Of a stretch of DNA of 64,000 nt, positions 45,770-57,772 are shown piece by piece. The notes under the pieces are model-generated. The model was given only the letters and a program-made list of their open reading frames with translations, was not told where the DNA came from and ran no database searches. The stretch is from Acanthochromis polyacanthus (lineage: Eukaryota; Chordata; Actinopteri; Pomacentridae). Both the position numbers and the translations under genes were made by a program. Location: the NCBI RefSeq assembly GCF_021347895.1, contig NC_067120.1:25157361-25221360 (forward strand), given 5' to 3'. Position 1 is the first letter of the stretch; every line of letters starts with the position of its first letter.

Positions 45770-46859
45770 AAACAGTTTCAAAAGATGTGATACACAACCG
45801 GACCCTGGTAACAGTCCTAAAGGAAGTTTGTTTGTGCCTGACTCTGTCCGTTCACAGGTACTACAGTGGGGACATGCCTCCAAGGTCGCTTGCCATCCTG
45901 GGAGTCGACGTACGCTGGAACTGATTAGACAACGGTTCTGGTGTCCGTCTCTGGTTACAGATGTGAAGGAGTTTGTGGCAGCCTGCACTACCTGTGCGCG
46001 TAATAAGGCTTCTAACCAGGTCAGTCCGGGACTTCTCCGTCCGCAGTCTAATGGTCAGACAGAGCGTACTAACCAGTCATTAGAGACGTTTTTGTGTTGT
46101 TTGGTTTCAGAGAACCCATCCTCTTGGTGTGAGAGATTGCCTTGGATTGAATATACCCACTCTTTCACCAATGCCTCTTCTGGGTTATCTCCCTTTTAGT
46201 GCTCTCTGGGCTACCAGCCTCCTTTGTTTTCCTCCCAGTAAGCTGAGATTAACATTCCTTCTGTGGCTTCGTTACTCCGTTGTATGCGGGGCACATGGGG
46301 CCGTGCACGGCGAGCTCTGTGATGTTCCGCCCAGCAGATGGCGACCCAGGCTAATCGTCACTGACGACCGGCTCCGACCTACTCCCCCGGCCAGAAGGTG
46401 TGGCTTCGGGCTAAGGACATTCCTCTGAGGGTGGAGTCTTGTAAGCTGGCACCTCATTTTATTGGGCCTTTCAAGGTAGATTGGGTTATTAATCCCTGTT
46501 CAGTATGATTGCATCTGCCTGCCTCCATGAAAGTGCACCCTACATTTCATGTGTCTCAACTTAAGCCTGTTTCTGAGTGTGCACTAGCCCTCCCTGATCC
46601 ACCCCTGCCGCGACCCAGGATGATTGATGGGGCTCCGGTCTACACGGTTCGGCGACTGCTGGATGCCTGCCGGCGGGGCAGGGACTTGCAGTTCCTTGTG
46701 GAGTGGGAGGGATACAGTCCGGAGAAACGGAGTTGGGTGCCTCACAATAGGATTATGGACAGGACACTGATCTCTGACTTTTTCCAAAGTCACCCCAACC
46801 ATCCTGCGCGGGCACCTGGAGGGTTGGGGTATATTTTTGTCCTACATGGCTGTATGTGA
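45770..46859 (+). pseudogene. Ty3/gypsy integrase with core deletion, and chromodomain
   Basis: The zinc-binding N-terminus is present (HASKVACHPGSRRTLELI, FVAACTTCARNKAS, an H-H-C-C arrangement). It then jumps from GLLRPQ to SNGQTERTNQSLE, so most of the catalytic core, including the first two Asp residues of D-D-E, has been deleted in frame. After a shift the C-terminal half continues (46390 onward) to a chromodomain, [15 protein letters not shown], near 46690-46740, ending at 46859. The chromodomain assigns the element to the chromoviruses. It is non-functional. Confidence 0.85.
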
Positions 46860-47766
46860 AAGTTGAACATGTTAAGTCACTATCTGCTAAGTCATTTCTT
46901 AAGACTATTTTTCAGAAAATGTGCCTTAAAAATAGTTTAGACGAAATAAAGTTATAAGAGATAATAGAAACAATTCCATGTGTCAGTTCTAATGATTTCT
47001 CGAGAAAAATAAGGTTTTATTTTCATAATCGACGAATACGATGGTGCTGAGTGTAACAATTCCGATTGAGCCACATTTAGAGTTCACCTGCTGCTTTACA
47101 ATTTATATTTGCCAAAAACCAAACTTTATTCTGAAAAACATAGATATTGACCTACTAAAAACAAGTCTAACTAGATTCAAGAGCATATTTATTTAATAAA
47201 AAACTAAAGGAAATTACAGCCCTTACGCACGTTATTGCATCCGTCAAAAAATCAAGTCGGCTGTCAGTCCGGATATCTCAACAAAAAAACAGTACAACGA
47301 AACATTCTCTGCAATCAATCAACCCACTGAAATATTTCCAACTGAAAAATAAATCATTTGTGGCTAACAGCCCGTTTGTGATCAAAATATATCGATCATA
47401 TTATAACTATATCGCTGTCTGTCAAAAAATAATGTACATAAGACGTGGTGGTATCTGCTAGATGTATGGGTCCACGTGGTACACACATTTCCTGGTAAAT
47501 CCACACTACCGCATGTTTTGACTACGTCAGCGCTTTCCTGGAAGAAGGACAAAATGGGTGCCTGAGCGGCATGGTGGTGTTGTCTGTCAAACTACATAAT
47601 GTACTGAATACATAACGTGCATAAGAAATGTCCCCGCCTCGCGACGCTCCACTGCTGGCTGGTTCCCTTCCAACGCGGCTTCACATCTGGCTGTCACAAA
47701 CCTAGCGCCACTACATGCTCGGCCCATTTCCACACCGGTTCGGAAGGTTTTAAGCAGTCTGGAGCC
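46860..47766. other. Upstream region of the DOCK11-like exon
   Basis: AT-rich to about 47450, then more GC-rich and CpG-containing towards the ATG at 47767, which would suit a promoter and 5' UTR. No TATA box was assigned and no repeat ends were seen. Confidence 0.4.
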
Positions 47767-47902
47767 ATGTCCAAGGTCCGAAAATTCACAAAGAGACTCA
47801 GCAAACCTGGGACGGCCGCGGAAGTCAGACAGAGCGTGTCGGAGGCTGTGAGGTACACCGTTTACCTGGTGGAGCAGCCAAAGATCATTGAACCACTCGA
47901 AT
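47767..47902 (+). CDS. dock11: DOCK11-like guanine-nucleotide exchange factor, first coding exon
   Basis: An ATG in good context (GGAGCCATGTCC) at 47767 opens [19 protein letters not shown], followed by [30 protein letters not shown]11 and DOCK9 (Zizimin family) begin with [25 protein letters not shown] and an EPLDYENV segment. The match is strong and collinear from residue 4. A donor GTAACG follows at 47903 with phase 1, where the Tyr codon of EPL-E/D-Y would be split. The protein is a Cdc42/Rac exchange factor acting at the cell cortex. Only 45 codons lie in this window; the rest must lie beyond, past a first intron of more than 16 kb filled with transposons. Confidence 0.75.
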
Positions 47903-48161
47903 GTAACGTACGACTTCCTGTTTCCGTCAGAGTTCAACACAAAATGCACAGTAGTTCACCCTACCGGCGAAGTTATTCCATCATATCTACGCTAATTCTC
48001 ATTGACATGCTGTGTGGACTATTTCATTCGGTCCCTCAGTCATTTCGACTAAATTCTATCAAGTTGAGATCAATTATGTACCATGTCGGACCGGTCCCCT
48101 TCTGGAGTCGGAGAGCTTCAAGTGGAGTGGTTGGAAAAAAGGAAGAAACTGGTAGCCCAGA

Positions 48162-48290
48162 GACAGACTGGCGACCTGTCCAGGGTGTCCCCTGCCTTCG
48201 CCCGAGTTAGCTGGGATAGGCTCCAGTACCCCCTGCGACCCTAGTGAGGATAAAGCGGTGTATAGAGAATGGATGGATGGATGGATGGAT
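48162..48290 (+). mobile_element. Short retroposon with 11-bp target duplication
   Basis: GGTAGCCCAGA flanks both ends exactly (48151-48161 and 48291-48301). The body starts GACAGACTGGCGACCTGTCC and ends in GGAT repeats, a common fish LINE 3' end. At 129 bp it is a 5'-truncated copy. Confidence 0.88.
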
Positions 48291-48301
48291 GGTAGCCCAG
48301 A

Positions 48302-49464
48302 AATCCATGGCTGTATTAAGAGAAGTACATGTACACTGTATTTCTTTCTCATTTTCCTAGTCAGGTCTCTCTGATTTATGAATTTTCTGTCTTAATAAAT
48401 TGTGTCCGTCAAACATAACACCCGTAAGAATACTCAGCATAGATGTTTAACTTTATGCTTACTAAGCATGGACAAATTCTGGGTATTGATCATGAACTGG
48501 AAGTTATTTCTGTTGTGTTTTGAGGAATTCTACATAGAAACTGCTTTCCTTTCTCAGTGTAAAAAGGAAATCTTAAACATTATTAGTTGGCATGGCAGAC
48601 ATAGATTATGTCAGCAGTTCATAAGCTAATTATATTTCCATCTTCTGATGAACTTTTTGTCAAATTTAATCTTGGTTGGTGAAAACTTCATCATATCACT
48701 CTTACATGCATATAACTTCACCAAATAGAGGGAAAAGCTCATAAAAAACTTTGATTTTTTCCGTCAAAAGGTAACATAAGCATAATTTTGGAAAATTGAT
48801 AGGCCATTTGTCAAAAACATGCGTAGTTTACTATCTTTTCATATGTTTCTATTGTTAAGGCAATCATCAGTGTAATAAAATGTCCTTTGATTAATCAATA
48901 AAAGAATTTGAATTTCTAGATGATTTGTTACACATTATTACTCCTTAGCAGATTTTGACTATTCTAAAACCACTTAAGTGAAACAATATGACATCTCATA
49001 AAGTATCACAATAGCTTGTAAACTCAACTCTTTGATGAAATATTGTGAAGTTTGTTGAAGACCATGGAGCTCGATGGAAAAGTAGCAGCTGGACCAAGCT
49101 GGACCAGATCACTGGTCAGTGGCAGAGTCATCAAAATTGTTTTGACTAAAAGCTACAATACCACAATGTAAAAAGAAGCCCTGCTAGGATTAGCCAAAAT
49201 TTTTAAGACATTTTAGACATTACCAAGTTATACTTTTTCATTGTTTGTCCTTGTCTTACATAAAAGTAAACCTAAAATATTAAGCTTTCAGCTGTGCAAG
49301 ACAAGAAATTTAAAGATGCTATCCACAGACTCTATGTTAAGATGGCCATAGCGACCATGATATCTCCCGTTGAATTTGTGGGCTGCCATTTTGAAGCCTT
49401 ACATTTGGCATTTGACTGTCTTCATGTTGGTCCTTTTGAAACTGGACATATTAAGCACATATTG
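48302..49464. other. No recognised gene or element (within the dock11-like intron)
   Basis: AT-rich with no supported exons. Frames at 48402-48629 and 49294-49509 lack family motifs. Confidence 0.45.
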
Positions 49465-49742
49465 CTAGGGCTGAGTACCGAACTTCGGTTCTTTAATGGC
49501 ACCGACTGAAATGTTTCAGTAGTAATGAGTATCGAAATAAGCCTCGTCTTTCGATTCCATGTTCAGGTACTTATCACGTGATTATGATAAAGCAAACCTG
49601 TGATTGGCTGTAACATTACACGTGATTGCGGAAAGCCAGAAAAAAAACATACTGCGGCGCGTACCCCCATTCACAGACAGGTTTCATGTTAGGTACATTG
49701 ACTTTACTGCAGTTGTGTAGGGTGTCGTCGAAGTGGAAACAG

Positions 49743-50058
49743 ATGCCTCCGAGGTCTAAAACGTGGCTCTACTTTTGTAAAGTGGACGCCAATAGTGCGC
49801 GGTGCAGTATATGCCAAAAAACCATCGTTGCTAAGTCAGGCAACACAACGAATTTAATGAAGCATTTGACTGTGCACGGAATCAATTTAAGAGCGGAAAG
49901 TTGCTCCGTGTTCGACTGCAAGACGAGCCGGCCACAGCCACCCCCCTCCTCTCAGCATTCATGCCAGCCTGTGGACGTTACAGAGCGAGAGGTTTTACCA
50001 CTAGACTCCACTTCGTCCGAAAGTACAGAGGACAGTGCCGTGTCTGGGACGTCAACAG
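49743..50058 (+). pseudogene. hAT transposase exon 1 (BED zinc finger)
   Basis: ATG at 49743 opens MPPRSKTWLYFCKVDAN. The BED finger has CSIC and KHLTVHG, that is C-x2-C...H-x4-H-like spacing, over residues 4-45. A Pro/Ser-rich linker ends at a GTAAGT donor (50059), phase 1. Exon 2 begins at 62857 after a CACAG acceptor, and the phase matches. The 12.8 kb intron consists almost wholly of the EnSpm insertion. Homologues are the ZBED-type hAT transposases. Confidence 0.75.
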
Positions 50059-50918
50059 GTAAGTTCACATTCGGTGAAATCCGCCCCACTTCTTTGTTTG
50101 TTGGGCTTCATATGTGCATAGCGTGGTGAACTTAACGGGGACCCATGCAACGCTACTTTAAGATATTAGCGTGTAACTTTCTTTTATGGCTACACTGTAA
50201 ACCCGAATGCTCAAATTAATCAAAAAATATGATTCCCATTTAATTAAATAACGTTAGAATGTTCAACTTAATTAATTTTTTTAATTTAATGACGCATGTG
50301 TCCAATGTTTTGCACATTAAATCAGTCATTTTGATTAGTGCTTACTTGATTTTTTAATTAACTTAAAATTATATGATTCATCTTGCATTAGCATTTTTTT
50401 AAATTTATAATGAATTAATATTTTCAACTATCCAACATCTAACAATTGCATTATACAACATTTGTATCATTATTTTTCAAGATTACAGGACTATAATCGC
50501 CAATATCAAAACACTTTAAACATAAAGGGCTTTATTATAACATTGTGTAAACATATATGTACTTTTAATGTAATGTCTTAAAACTAAAGGTATAGCATGA
50601 CTCCTTTTCACATTTGTTGTATTTAAAAGCGCAGACTTTATAAGGCTGCAGTACTTGTGCCCGTGAGTGGGTAATTTTTTGGGACTTTAGATGCGCGTTT
50701 CACGTGGGGCTGCTCTACATCACACAGAAGCCTGCATCGATGCTGCCTATCAAGAAGGTTATCACCAACTTCTCCTCGCTGTTGAGTCTGTTTCATACAG
50801 GCATGACCCATACACTCTGCACAACAGTTTGCACTCTCACGCCAGCAGCTCATAGAGCTCATTATAACTTAGTTTTACTCCCGATCTTGTCCTGCTCACG
50901 TGAATCATCCTGACGGAG

Positions 50919-50953
50919 CATGACGGACATCCTGATGGAGCAGCTGGGTCAAG
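50919..50953 (+). promoter_or_regulatory. Candidate short upstream exon of the EnSpm transposase gene
   Basis: ATGACGGACATCC opens near 50920 and runs to a CAAG|GTAAGA donor at 50954. The next good acceptor in this direction is at 53648. A second donor-like site (TCAG|GTAACA) lies near 51267. This is weak evidence from splice signals alone. Confidence 0.25.
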
Positions 50954-51696
50954 GTAAGATACAATCCCACACCAATGATGTAGACCGGTACCTTCCGTGA
51001 GCAATCCACGCGGGCAAAATTCTCTTTTAAAATAAAAAAGCGTTGTATTCTCAAGAAAGTCCCGCTCGGCAATAACGCAAATAATGTGTCAAGTTAAGAA
51101 CGCCTAGCTTGCGTTTACGTCTGGGAGGAAATGCCAATGTCAGTGTAATGGCATATGCATTGTTTGCTTCTGGTTTGAGTCTCAGCGCATGCGCATTGAG
51201 CATTCTTCTTCAGTCCGGTAGAATCGGCCACGGTCAAGGCGAACTGTCGTCGCAGCATTAAATCAGGTAACATCATCAAAATGCACACACTTTTCGAGCA
51301 ATTTCAGGTTTCGTTATGACTGTTAGAACCAGGTTGCTTTTCTCTGGTCGACATTTTAAAAGCAGAGGTTGATGTACATCGTGCTTTGATCAACTCAGTC
51401 CAGCTACTTATGCCAATGCTAGCTAGCTTATTTCCAAGCATGTGCGTGGCCTTGCACATGACTGTAGCTAACGTTATGCCGTTAGAAAAGTCATGTAGTC
51501 ATCTGTACATTTCGAAACTATATAGTCGATTGACGCACCGGTGCGTAAAAGTCCTATAACCGGTTTAGGACGACATAGCAGCCAGACGCTACCTCGCAGA
51601 GCCGCCATTTTAAATTTTATCATACCATATGGTGACCGAGTGGGAGGGGGAAGTTTTGAGGTTCTGCAGGAGAGCTGCTTTGTTTACCGAGATGGT

Positions 51697-51945
51697 ATGA
51701 TGGTGGGCTTCCAACCTTTGGCAGAAATTAGAGACATTTACTTGCTAAACAACTCTGTTTATTTTCTCTTGCTTAAATACGTCTGTTGGTTTACAGAGCA
51801 TCTGCGCTCATACGAGCTGACTCCACCCCAACACCTGTCTGTCCACCAGCGAACTTACTTCAGTGATCCTACACCTCTCTCTGCCTACAAGACAAATGGC
51901 ATTCTGGTCCTGACTCCCAAGAAATTCATTCAGGTAAAAGAGTAA
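51697..51945 (+). pseudogene. Duplicated 3' end of the EnSpm transposase gene
   Basis: The last about 80 codons and the following 3' bases of the transposase (56060-56325) recur here, nearly identical, including YLLNNSVYFLLLKYVCW, TEHLRSYELTPPQHLSVHQ and KFIQVKE-stop. The two copies differ by a few substitutions. The 3' flank stays homologous to an AAAGAAAGCCCCAAATAA block (52276), which lies closer to the stop in the downstream copy because about 300 bases are missing there. The upstream copy lacks the catalytic part. Confidence 0.8.
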
Positions 51946-51969
51946 CTTAAGTAATTCAGTGATTATTTC

Positions 51970-53327
51970 TTTACTACTGTTATAAGTTATGAACAGCGTT
52001 GTGTAGTAATGACTAACTAGTCATTAGATTACACAACACTACTTTATTACTAAAAAAGTAAAGTTAAATGAGGTATTAACAATTTGTAAAGAAAAAAATA
52101 TATACACTACTCACAATAAGTTAGGGATATTGTTATTTACATGAGTGTTTTTCCAATTTGAGCTGATTTTAATGAAGTAAGTAACATTTCCCTTTTATAT
52201 TACTATTAATGAATGAGAAGAAACACCATTCTCATTATTATTATTATTATTTTTACCCCGAAAATGTATACAACAACAAAGAAAGCCCCAAATAACCAAA
52301 ATTGGTAAAGTCAGTAGCGGTTGTTTCCACCATTGTTTTAAGTGGAATAACCTAATCACAAGACCTTGAGTTTTTTTTTCTCTCCTTTGCTTTGACATTT
52401 GAGTGAGAATTTAGTTTGTCATATTTATCATTGCATGCAGATAAACATTACATTGTATATCCATGGCTCTCTGGTGGCTGCAGTCAGCTGTAATAACAAA
52501 CCCCCTGTGTATGATCAGTAGTTTGGCTCACACTGACACAGAATGATGACATTTAGTAAGAATTTCCCACAGACTTGAGGAGTTTAGGCTATGGAGAGAC
52601 TGATAAATCATGCCATAACAAATATAGGGAAATTCTAGACAACAGTAAAAAGTCAGATCAAACTCAGCATTCACTTACTGCAGCATAAGTTCAAATGTTT
52701 CCTCTCTGCTGTGTAAGAAAATCTTTTTACTCCACATATAGCCATTGTTTTCCTTCTCCAGTGAAATACATGTGGCCTACTACACATACTCTATATTACT
52801 CTAATATTGCTAGTTTAAAACTAATGTTACTTCCTTCATTCATCATTTTGCAATTGCAATATGTGTGATAATAATTGCAATTAGTTTTTTTTTTACAAAA
52901 TCTTGCAGCCCTACTGTACAGTAAAGTAGGAAATGTTACTTGAGAAATGTGAGTAAAAGAAAAACACTGAAAATATTAGTCTAGTTTGATTTGTGACAGA
53001 TATTGTGACACATCTGAAGAATATGCAAAAAATACAAGTACCTTGTATTTGTTCTATATTTGTTCTATTGCCTCCTGGCTATGGTTGCATCACATAGAGT
53101 GGGATTAAAAGAGTTCCTAAAATTTTAACACTTTTTCTCATATCCATTTTATTTTTTGTAAAATTACAGCTTTTAACTGATATTATTACCATTTTATTCT
53201 CATGGTGCTTCAATTTATTTTTGTGTGGTCCTTCAGTCAATTGTAATACTGTATAATTATATGACTAATGAGGTTTTGTGAATTTTGACTACTTTTTGGG
53301 TTATTAACCAGCTTATTAGCCGAAAGT
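51970..53327. other. AT-rich non-coding part of the EnSpm element
   Basis: No supported exon; A/T runs and short frames only. It would form the first intron of the transposase gene if the candidate upstream exon is used. Confidence 0.45.
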
Positions 53328-53508
53328 GGAGCAGGTTGAGTCGTCGACTGGACTGGTTTGATTGAAGTGGAGGACGTTTCGATTCAGAATCTTCTTCTTG
53401 CTCATGTTGGTCTGAACAAGCGAGCGAGAAGAAGATTCTGAGGAAGAATCGAAATGTCCTCCACTTCAATCAAACCAGCCCAGTCGACGACTCAACCTGC
53501 TCCACTAT
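53328..53508. repeat. Short palindrome upstream of the transposase exon
   Basis: TGGAGCAGGTTGAGTCGTCG near 53326 and its inverse near 53500 bound arms of about 75 bases (through GATTGAAGTGGAGGAC and GAAGAAGATTCTGA). A central GTTGGTCTGAACAAGCGAGC loop separates them. Non-coding. Confidence 0.85.
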
Positions 53509-53656
53509 GGAAACCTCCTGTTTAAATGAGAGCCTCCACAAACTTACTAGCCTAAAGTTAAAATCAATAGTGGTATAATTTGACTTGTATTAAAAACAAT
53601 TTGTGTAGTGAAACTAATATTTTCTTCTTTTTTTTTCTCTCATTACAGATCTCCAA

Positions 53657-56308
53657 ATGGCGTGGCATTGTAAGTTGTGTGCAGGAGCAGGCTTTTCAAC
53701 CAGGGCACAACTATATACACATTACAGATTACAACACAGTCACTTTTCAAAAGTTAGCCCGTTACCGTGTCTCTATGATGAGTGCATTTGTACTTTTCAG
53801 TCACTTACTTCTCTTGCTGCTCATCTGTCAAGGAATCATGGTTCTGAGACCATTCCAGAGCAAAGGCATGAACTTGTGACTTTCAAGTGTCCTCTATGTA
53901 CATTTGAGCAAGCCTTTTCTGAATCTGTTGTATCTGGCCATATTAGAGTACACCTAAAGAAACATGAAATGGTGAATTGTCCATACAAACATTGTGATTA
54001 CCAGACAAATGTTTACTCTTCTTTTACTTCTCATCAAAGTAGAGTGCATGTTATTGGCCTTACTCCAGACACTTGCGATCACATTAGTGGTAAGCCTATT
54101 GAAAACCTTGAAGCTGCTGCTTCTGATGCTTCCTTAGATGTGACTCCAGAACACATAGAACATGATGAAATTTGTGATTCTGAAAAACTGAAAAATCTCA
54201 TGAAGGGTAATTTAGCCTCTTTATTTCTTAAAATGCAGGCTATTCTCCACATCTCAAATGCAGCCATACAAGACATTGTGGAGCAACTCAATCAGATCTT
54301 TGATCTTTCACAGCCACTAATCAAAGAGGCAATTGAAAGAACTCTTCACAAATATGGCCACAATCTTTCGAGTGATGCATTGAATGAAATGGTTAGTGTG
54401 GTAATGGACTCAAATGTTGTTTTTTGTGAAACAACAAAGGGATGTGATTTATCAACACACAAACAAAGGAAAAGATTTATTGAGAAAAACTACAGCATTG
54501 TTAAACCTATTGAGTACAGTGTAGGACATGGACGTGCTATTATGTATGTACCAATGCTGCAGACATTGCAAGAGCTCTTTAAGAAAACTGATATCTTTGA
54601 TCATCTGACTGTAACTAACACAGAATCCCAAAACTATTCATCATATCGAGATGGATTTAGCTTCAAGGAAAACAAGTTATTGAACACTGAAGATTTGACA
54701 TTTGCTATTCAGCTATATATCGACGACCTCGAAATTGCAAACCCTCTAGGAACATCACGCAAAGTGTATAAGCTATGCGCAGTGTACTGGGTACTTTCCA
54801 ATCTCGAACCCAAGTATAGGTCAGCAATGCACACCATACAGTTGGCTTTATTAGCCAAAGTTACAGATGTGCAAAAATTTGGCTATGCTACTGTGCTTAG
54901 CCCACTGATTCATGACATCCAAGTTCTTGAGGAAGATGGCATTTTTATTGAGTCTTTGGGTCAGAATGTTAAAGGGACCATATTTTGTGTGTGCGCGGAC
55001 AATCTGGCTGCCCATGGACTTGGAGGCTTTGTGGAGTCATTCAGAGGGGACTATGTTTGCAGATTTTGTTTGGCTACAACTGAGCAATTTCAGCAAAATG
55101 AAGTTGGAAACGAATTGTTTACCATGAGGACAAAAGAGAGCCATGATTTGATTGTCAAACAGGTTTTGGATACTGAGTGTACAAGCAGTAAATTTGGTGT
55201 TAAGGGAGCCTGTGTCCTTAGTGAATCATTGCAGCACTTTCACCCTATCTCAGGTTTCCCTCCAGACTTATTGCATGACCTCTTAGAGGGTGCAGTTCCT
55301 GCAGAACTAGCCCTTTGCTTAAAAGAAATGATCAGGTCAAAGCTCTTTTCTTTTGAGTACTTAAACCACAGAATAGCATCATTTTCGTACCAGCACTCAG
55401 ACAAAGTCAACAGACCACAGGCATTGCCAAAATCTTTCCTAGTAAGGGGAACTATTGGGGGCAATGCCCATGAAAACGCCACTCTCCTCAGGTTGCTCCC
55501 TTTTCTTATTGGCAGTAAAGTGCCAGAGGGTGACCTGTCATGGGCTGTGCTTATGGAGTTAAAAGATGTGGTTGAGTTGGCATTGTGTCCATCTTTTACA
55601 GATGGCCTGTTGGACTATTTTAGCAGGAAAATAAGTGATCATCGTCAGGCGTTGAAGGTTGGGTTTCCGGAGTTCCGATTAAGGCCAAAACATCATTATC
55701 TGGAACACTATCCAGACTTGGTAAAGCGTTTTGGACCTTTAGTTAATGTTTGGACCATGCGATTTGAGGCCAAACATCGATTTTTTAAAAGAGCAGTCAG
55801 AGATGCACAGAACTTCAAAAATGTGTTAAAGACATTGGCCAACAAACACCAATATATGATGGCGTATCATGTCAGTGCACCATCATACTTCAAGCCTGAG
55901 ATGCAAGCCACTCGAGTTGATTCAGTTTTGGTGTCAGGGTTACCAGAGGTTGCTCAATCGTTCATTCAAAAACGTACAGAAAGTGGTACAATCTATCATG
56001 CTTCAAAGGTCAGCATTGATTGTATAGAGTATGCAACTGGAATGTTTGTGTCTGTTGGGAGTGATGATGGGCTTCCAACCTTTGGAGAAATTAGAGACAT
56101 TTACTTGCTAAACAACTCTGTTTATTTTCTCTTGCTTAAATATGTCTGTTGGTTTACAGAGCATCTGCGCTCATACGAGCTGACTCCACCCCAACACCTG
56201 TCTGTCCACCAGCAAACTGACTTCAATGATCCTACACCTCTCTCTGCCTACAAGACAAACGGCATTCTGGCCCTGACTCCCAAGAAATTCATTCAGGTAA
56301 AAGAGTAA
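53657..56308 (+). CDS. EnSpm/CACTA-type transposase with N-terminal C2H2 zinc fingers
   Basis: One uninterrupted frame of 883 codons. The exon follows a CATTACAG acceptor at 53648 and ATG is the first in frame. Residues about 1-140 hold four C2H2-type fingers: CKLCAGAGF...HYRLQH, CLYDEC...HLSRNH, CPLCTFEQ...HIRVH, and CPYKHCDYQ...HQSRVH. The central region has VCADNLAAHGLGGF and CRFC (about 455-490), GFPPDLLHDLLEGAVPAELA (about 555-575) and MRFEAKHRFFK (about 710). By analogy with CACTA transposases, the Asp of CADN, the Asp-x-x-H-D-x-x-E-G block and Glu of FEAKH are catalytic candidates. It would cut and paste the element in the nucleus. A copy of its last 80 residues lies upstream. Confidence 0.85.
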   Translation: MAWHCKLCAGAGFSTRAQLYTHYRLQHSHFSKVSPLPCLYDECICTFQSLTSLAAHLSRNHGSETIPEQRHELVTFKCPLCTFEQAFSESVVSGHIRVHLKKHEMVNCPYKHCDYQTNVYSSFTSHQSRVHVIGLTPDTCDHISGKPIENLEAAASDASLDVTPEHIEHDEICDSEKLKNLMKGNLASLFLKMQAILHISNAAIQDIVEQLNQIFDLSQPLIKEAIERTLHKYGHNLSSDALNEMVSVVMDSNVVFCETTKGCDLSTHKQRKRFIEKNYSIVKPIEYSVGHGRAIMYVPMLQTLQELFKKTDIFDHLTVTNTESQNYSSYRDGFSFKENKLLNTEDLTFAIQLYIDDLEIANPLGTSRKVYKLCAVYWVLSNLEPKYRSAMHTIQLALLAKVTDVQKFGYATVLSPLIHDIQVLEEDGIFIESLGQNVKGTIFCVCADNLAAHGLGGFVESFRGDYVCRFCLATTEQFQQNEVGNELFTMRTKESHDLIVKQVLDTECTSSKFGVKGACVLSESLQHFHPISGFPPDLLHDLLEGAVPAELALCLKEMIRSKLFSFEYLNHRIASFSYQHSDKVNRPQALPKSFLVRGTIGGNAHENATLLRLLPFLIGSKVPEGDLSWAVLMELKDVVELALCPSFTDGLLDYFSRKISDHRQALKVGFPEFRLRPKHHYLEHYPDLVKRFGPLVNVWTMRFEAKHRFFKRAVRDAQNFKNVLKTLANKHQYMMAYHVSAPSYFKPEMQATRVDSVLVSGLPEVAQSFIQKRTESGTIYHASKVSIDCIEYATGMFVSVGSDDGLPTFGEIRDIYLLNNSVYFLLLKYVCWFTEHLRSYELTPPQHLSVHQQTDFNDPTPLSAYKTNGILALTPKKFIQVKE

Positions 56309-56684
56309 CTTAAGCAATTCAGTGATTATTTCTTGACAATAATAAAGAAAGCCCCAAATAATAATAATAATTTTCCTACGGGAGACCTGAAGGACTGTGT
56401 GAGGTTGACATTTAAATTACATTGCAACTTGGGCCACCCTCGTGATCACCGGTCAGCTCTTGGCACAAAGTCATATCTTATACTGTATTTCTACTGAAAC
56501 GGTCACTACCCACATCTGCTTTACCCAGTTACCCAGTTCTGCTTCCATGACAATAGTCACCCTGAGGGTAAGGGGCATGGATCACACCCAGCTCCATTCA
56601 CAACGCTCTGAGGAGTACAGTAATGAAGGGGGCAAAAAGAAAAAGTTTGAGCACAGAGAACTGTGAACAAATACTGCCTTTTAA

Positions 56685-57331
56685 AAGGATACTTCAACAT
56701 TTTGGCAAATTGGCCCATTAGCGTGATTCCTTTAGTCACTACGAAAAGGATACTTACTTTTATTTTTGGGGGCGACCTGCTATATGTTCTGAGGAGGGTC
56801 GGAGCGGGCTTCGTTGCGGACATAATGTAAGTGGAAGGTATTTGTTCTTCCACTCGTCAAACTCATCAAATACACAATCCAACAAGCCCAAAACACTCTG
56901 GCGGACACGTTATAATCCACACATTCACCACGCTATGAAATAATAATGTAAAGTTACAAAATTGAGTTGTTTTTGTGAATATTGCAAAGAACTGCGCACC
57001 GTGTCACTCCGCTCAAAAAAGTAGTTCCCAGTATTTCCTTCAATGTCGTAACGTTACAATATTATTTGTTGTGGTTTCACAGCGTAGTGAATGTACGGAT
57101 TATAACGTGTCCACCAGAGTGTTTTGGGCTTGCTGGATTGTGTATTTGATGAGTTTGACGAGTGGAAGAAAAAATCCCGTCCACTTCCATTATGTCCGCA
57201 ACAAAGCCCTGCTCAGACCCTCCTCAGAACACATAGTAGCTCGCCCCCAAAAATAAAAGTAAGTATCCTTTACGTAGTGACTAAAGGAATCGCGCTAATG
57301 GGCCAATTTGCCAAAATGTTGAAGTATCCCT
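56685..57331. mobile_element. TTAA-target foldback MITE between the two EnSpm genes
   Basis: TTAA flanks both ends (56681-56684 and 57332-57335). The arms start AAGGATACTTCAACATTTTG and its inverse and include GGCCCATTAGCG and TTGCGGACATAATG blocks, about 280 bases each, imperfectly paired. The TTAA target suggests a piggyBac or Kolobok derivative. No transposase. Confidence 0.88.
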
Positions 57332-57772
57332 TTAATGGATTTTTAAAAAATGTAATATTATAAAGTGCCAAGCCAAAATGCAATGACAAGCCACACAAAA
57401 CATTTATGGCAATTCTGATCAGAGTAGGGCTGCTTACTATGTCCAATGATATATCAGACACCAGAAGTCTGTTCACATCACTTCAGCATGCTTTAGCCTA
57501 AGTTAAAAGTTGGTCCCATAAACTGTAGCTTCTTGGCAAGCTGTGGAGAAGAGCATAAGGTGGAATTTTACAAGTTGAAAAAGGCTCCTAGTGACTCGCA
57601 TGACTCTGCTACAAATGTAAAAAGATAAATTCTTTTAAAAACTCTTGAAGACCTGAAAGACTTTGGTTATAGTTTTATTCCATCTAGAAGCTATGCATTT
57701 GAGAAAGCATTTTTGCATTTAATGTCGCTTGCTCTTACTGAATTGCACTTTCTACAAATTTGTCTTGCAGAA

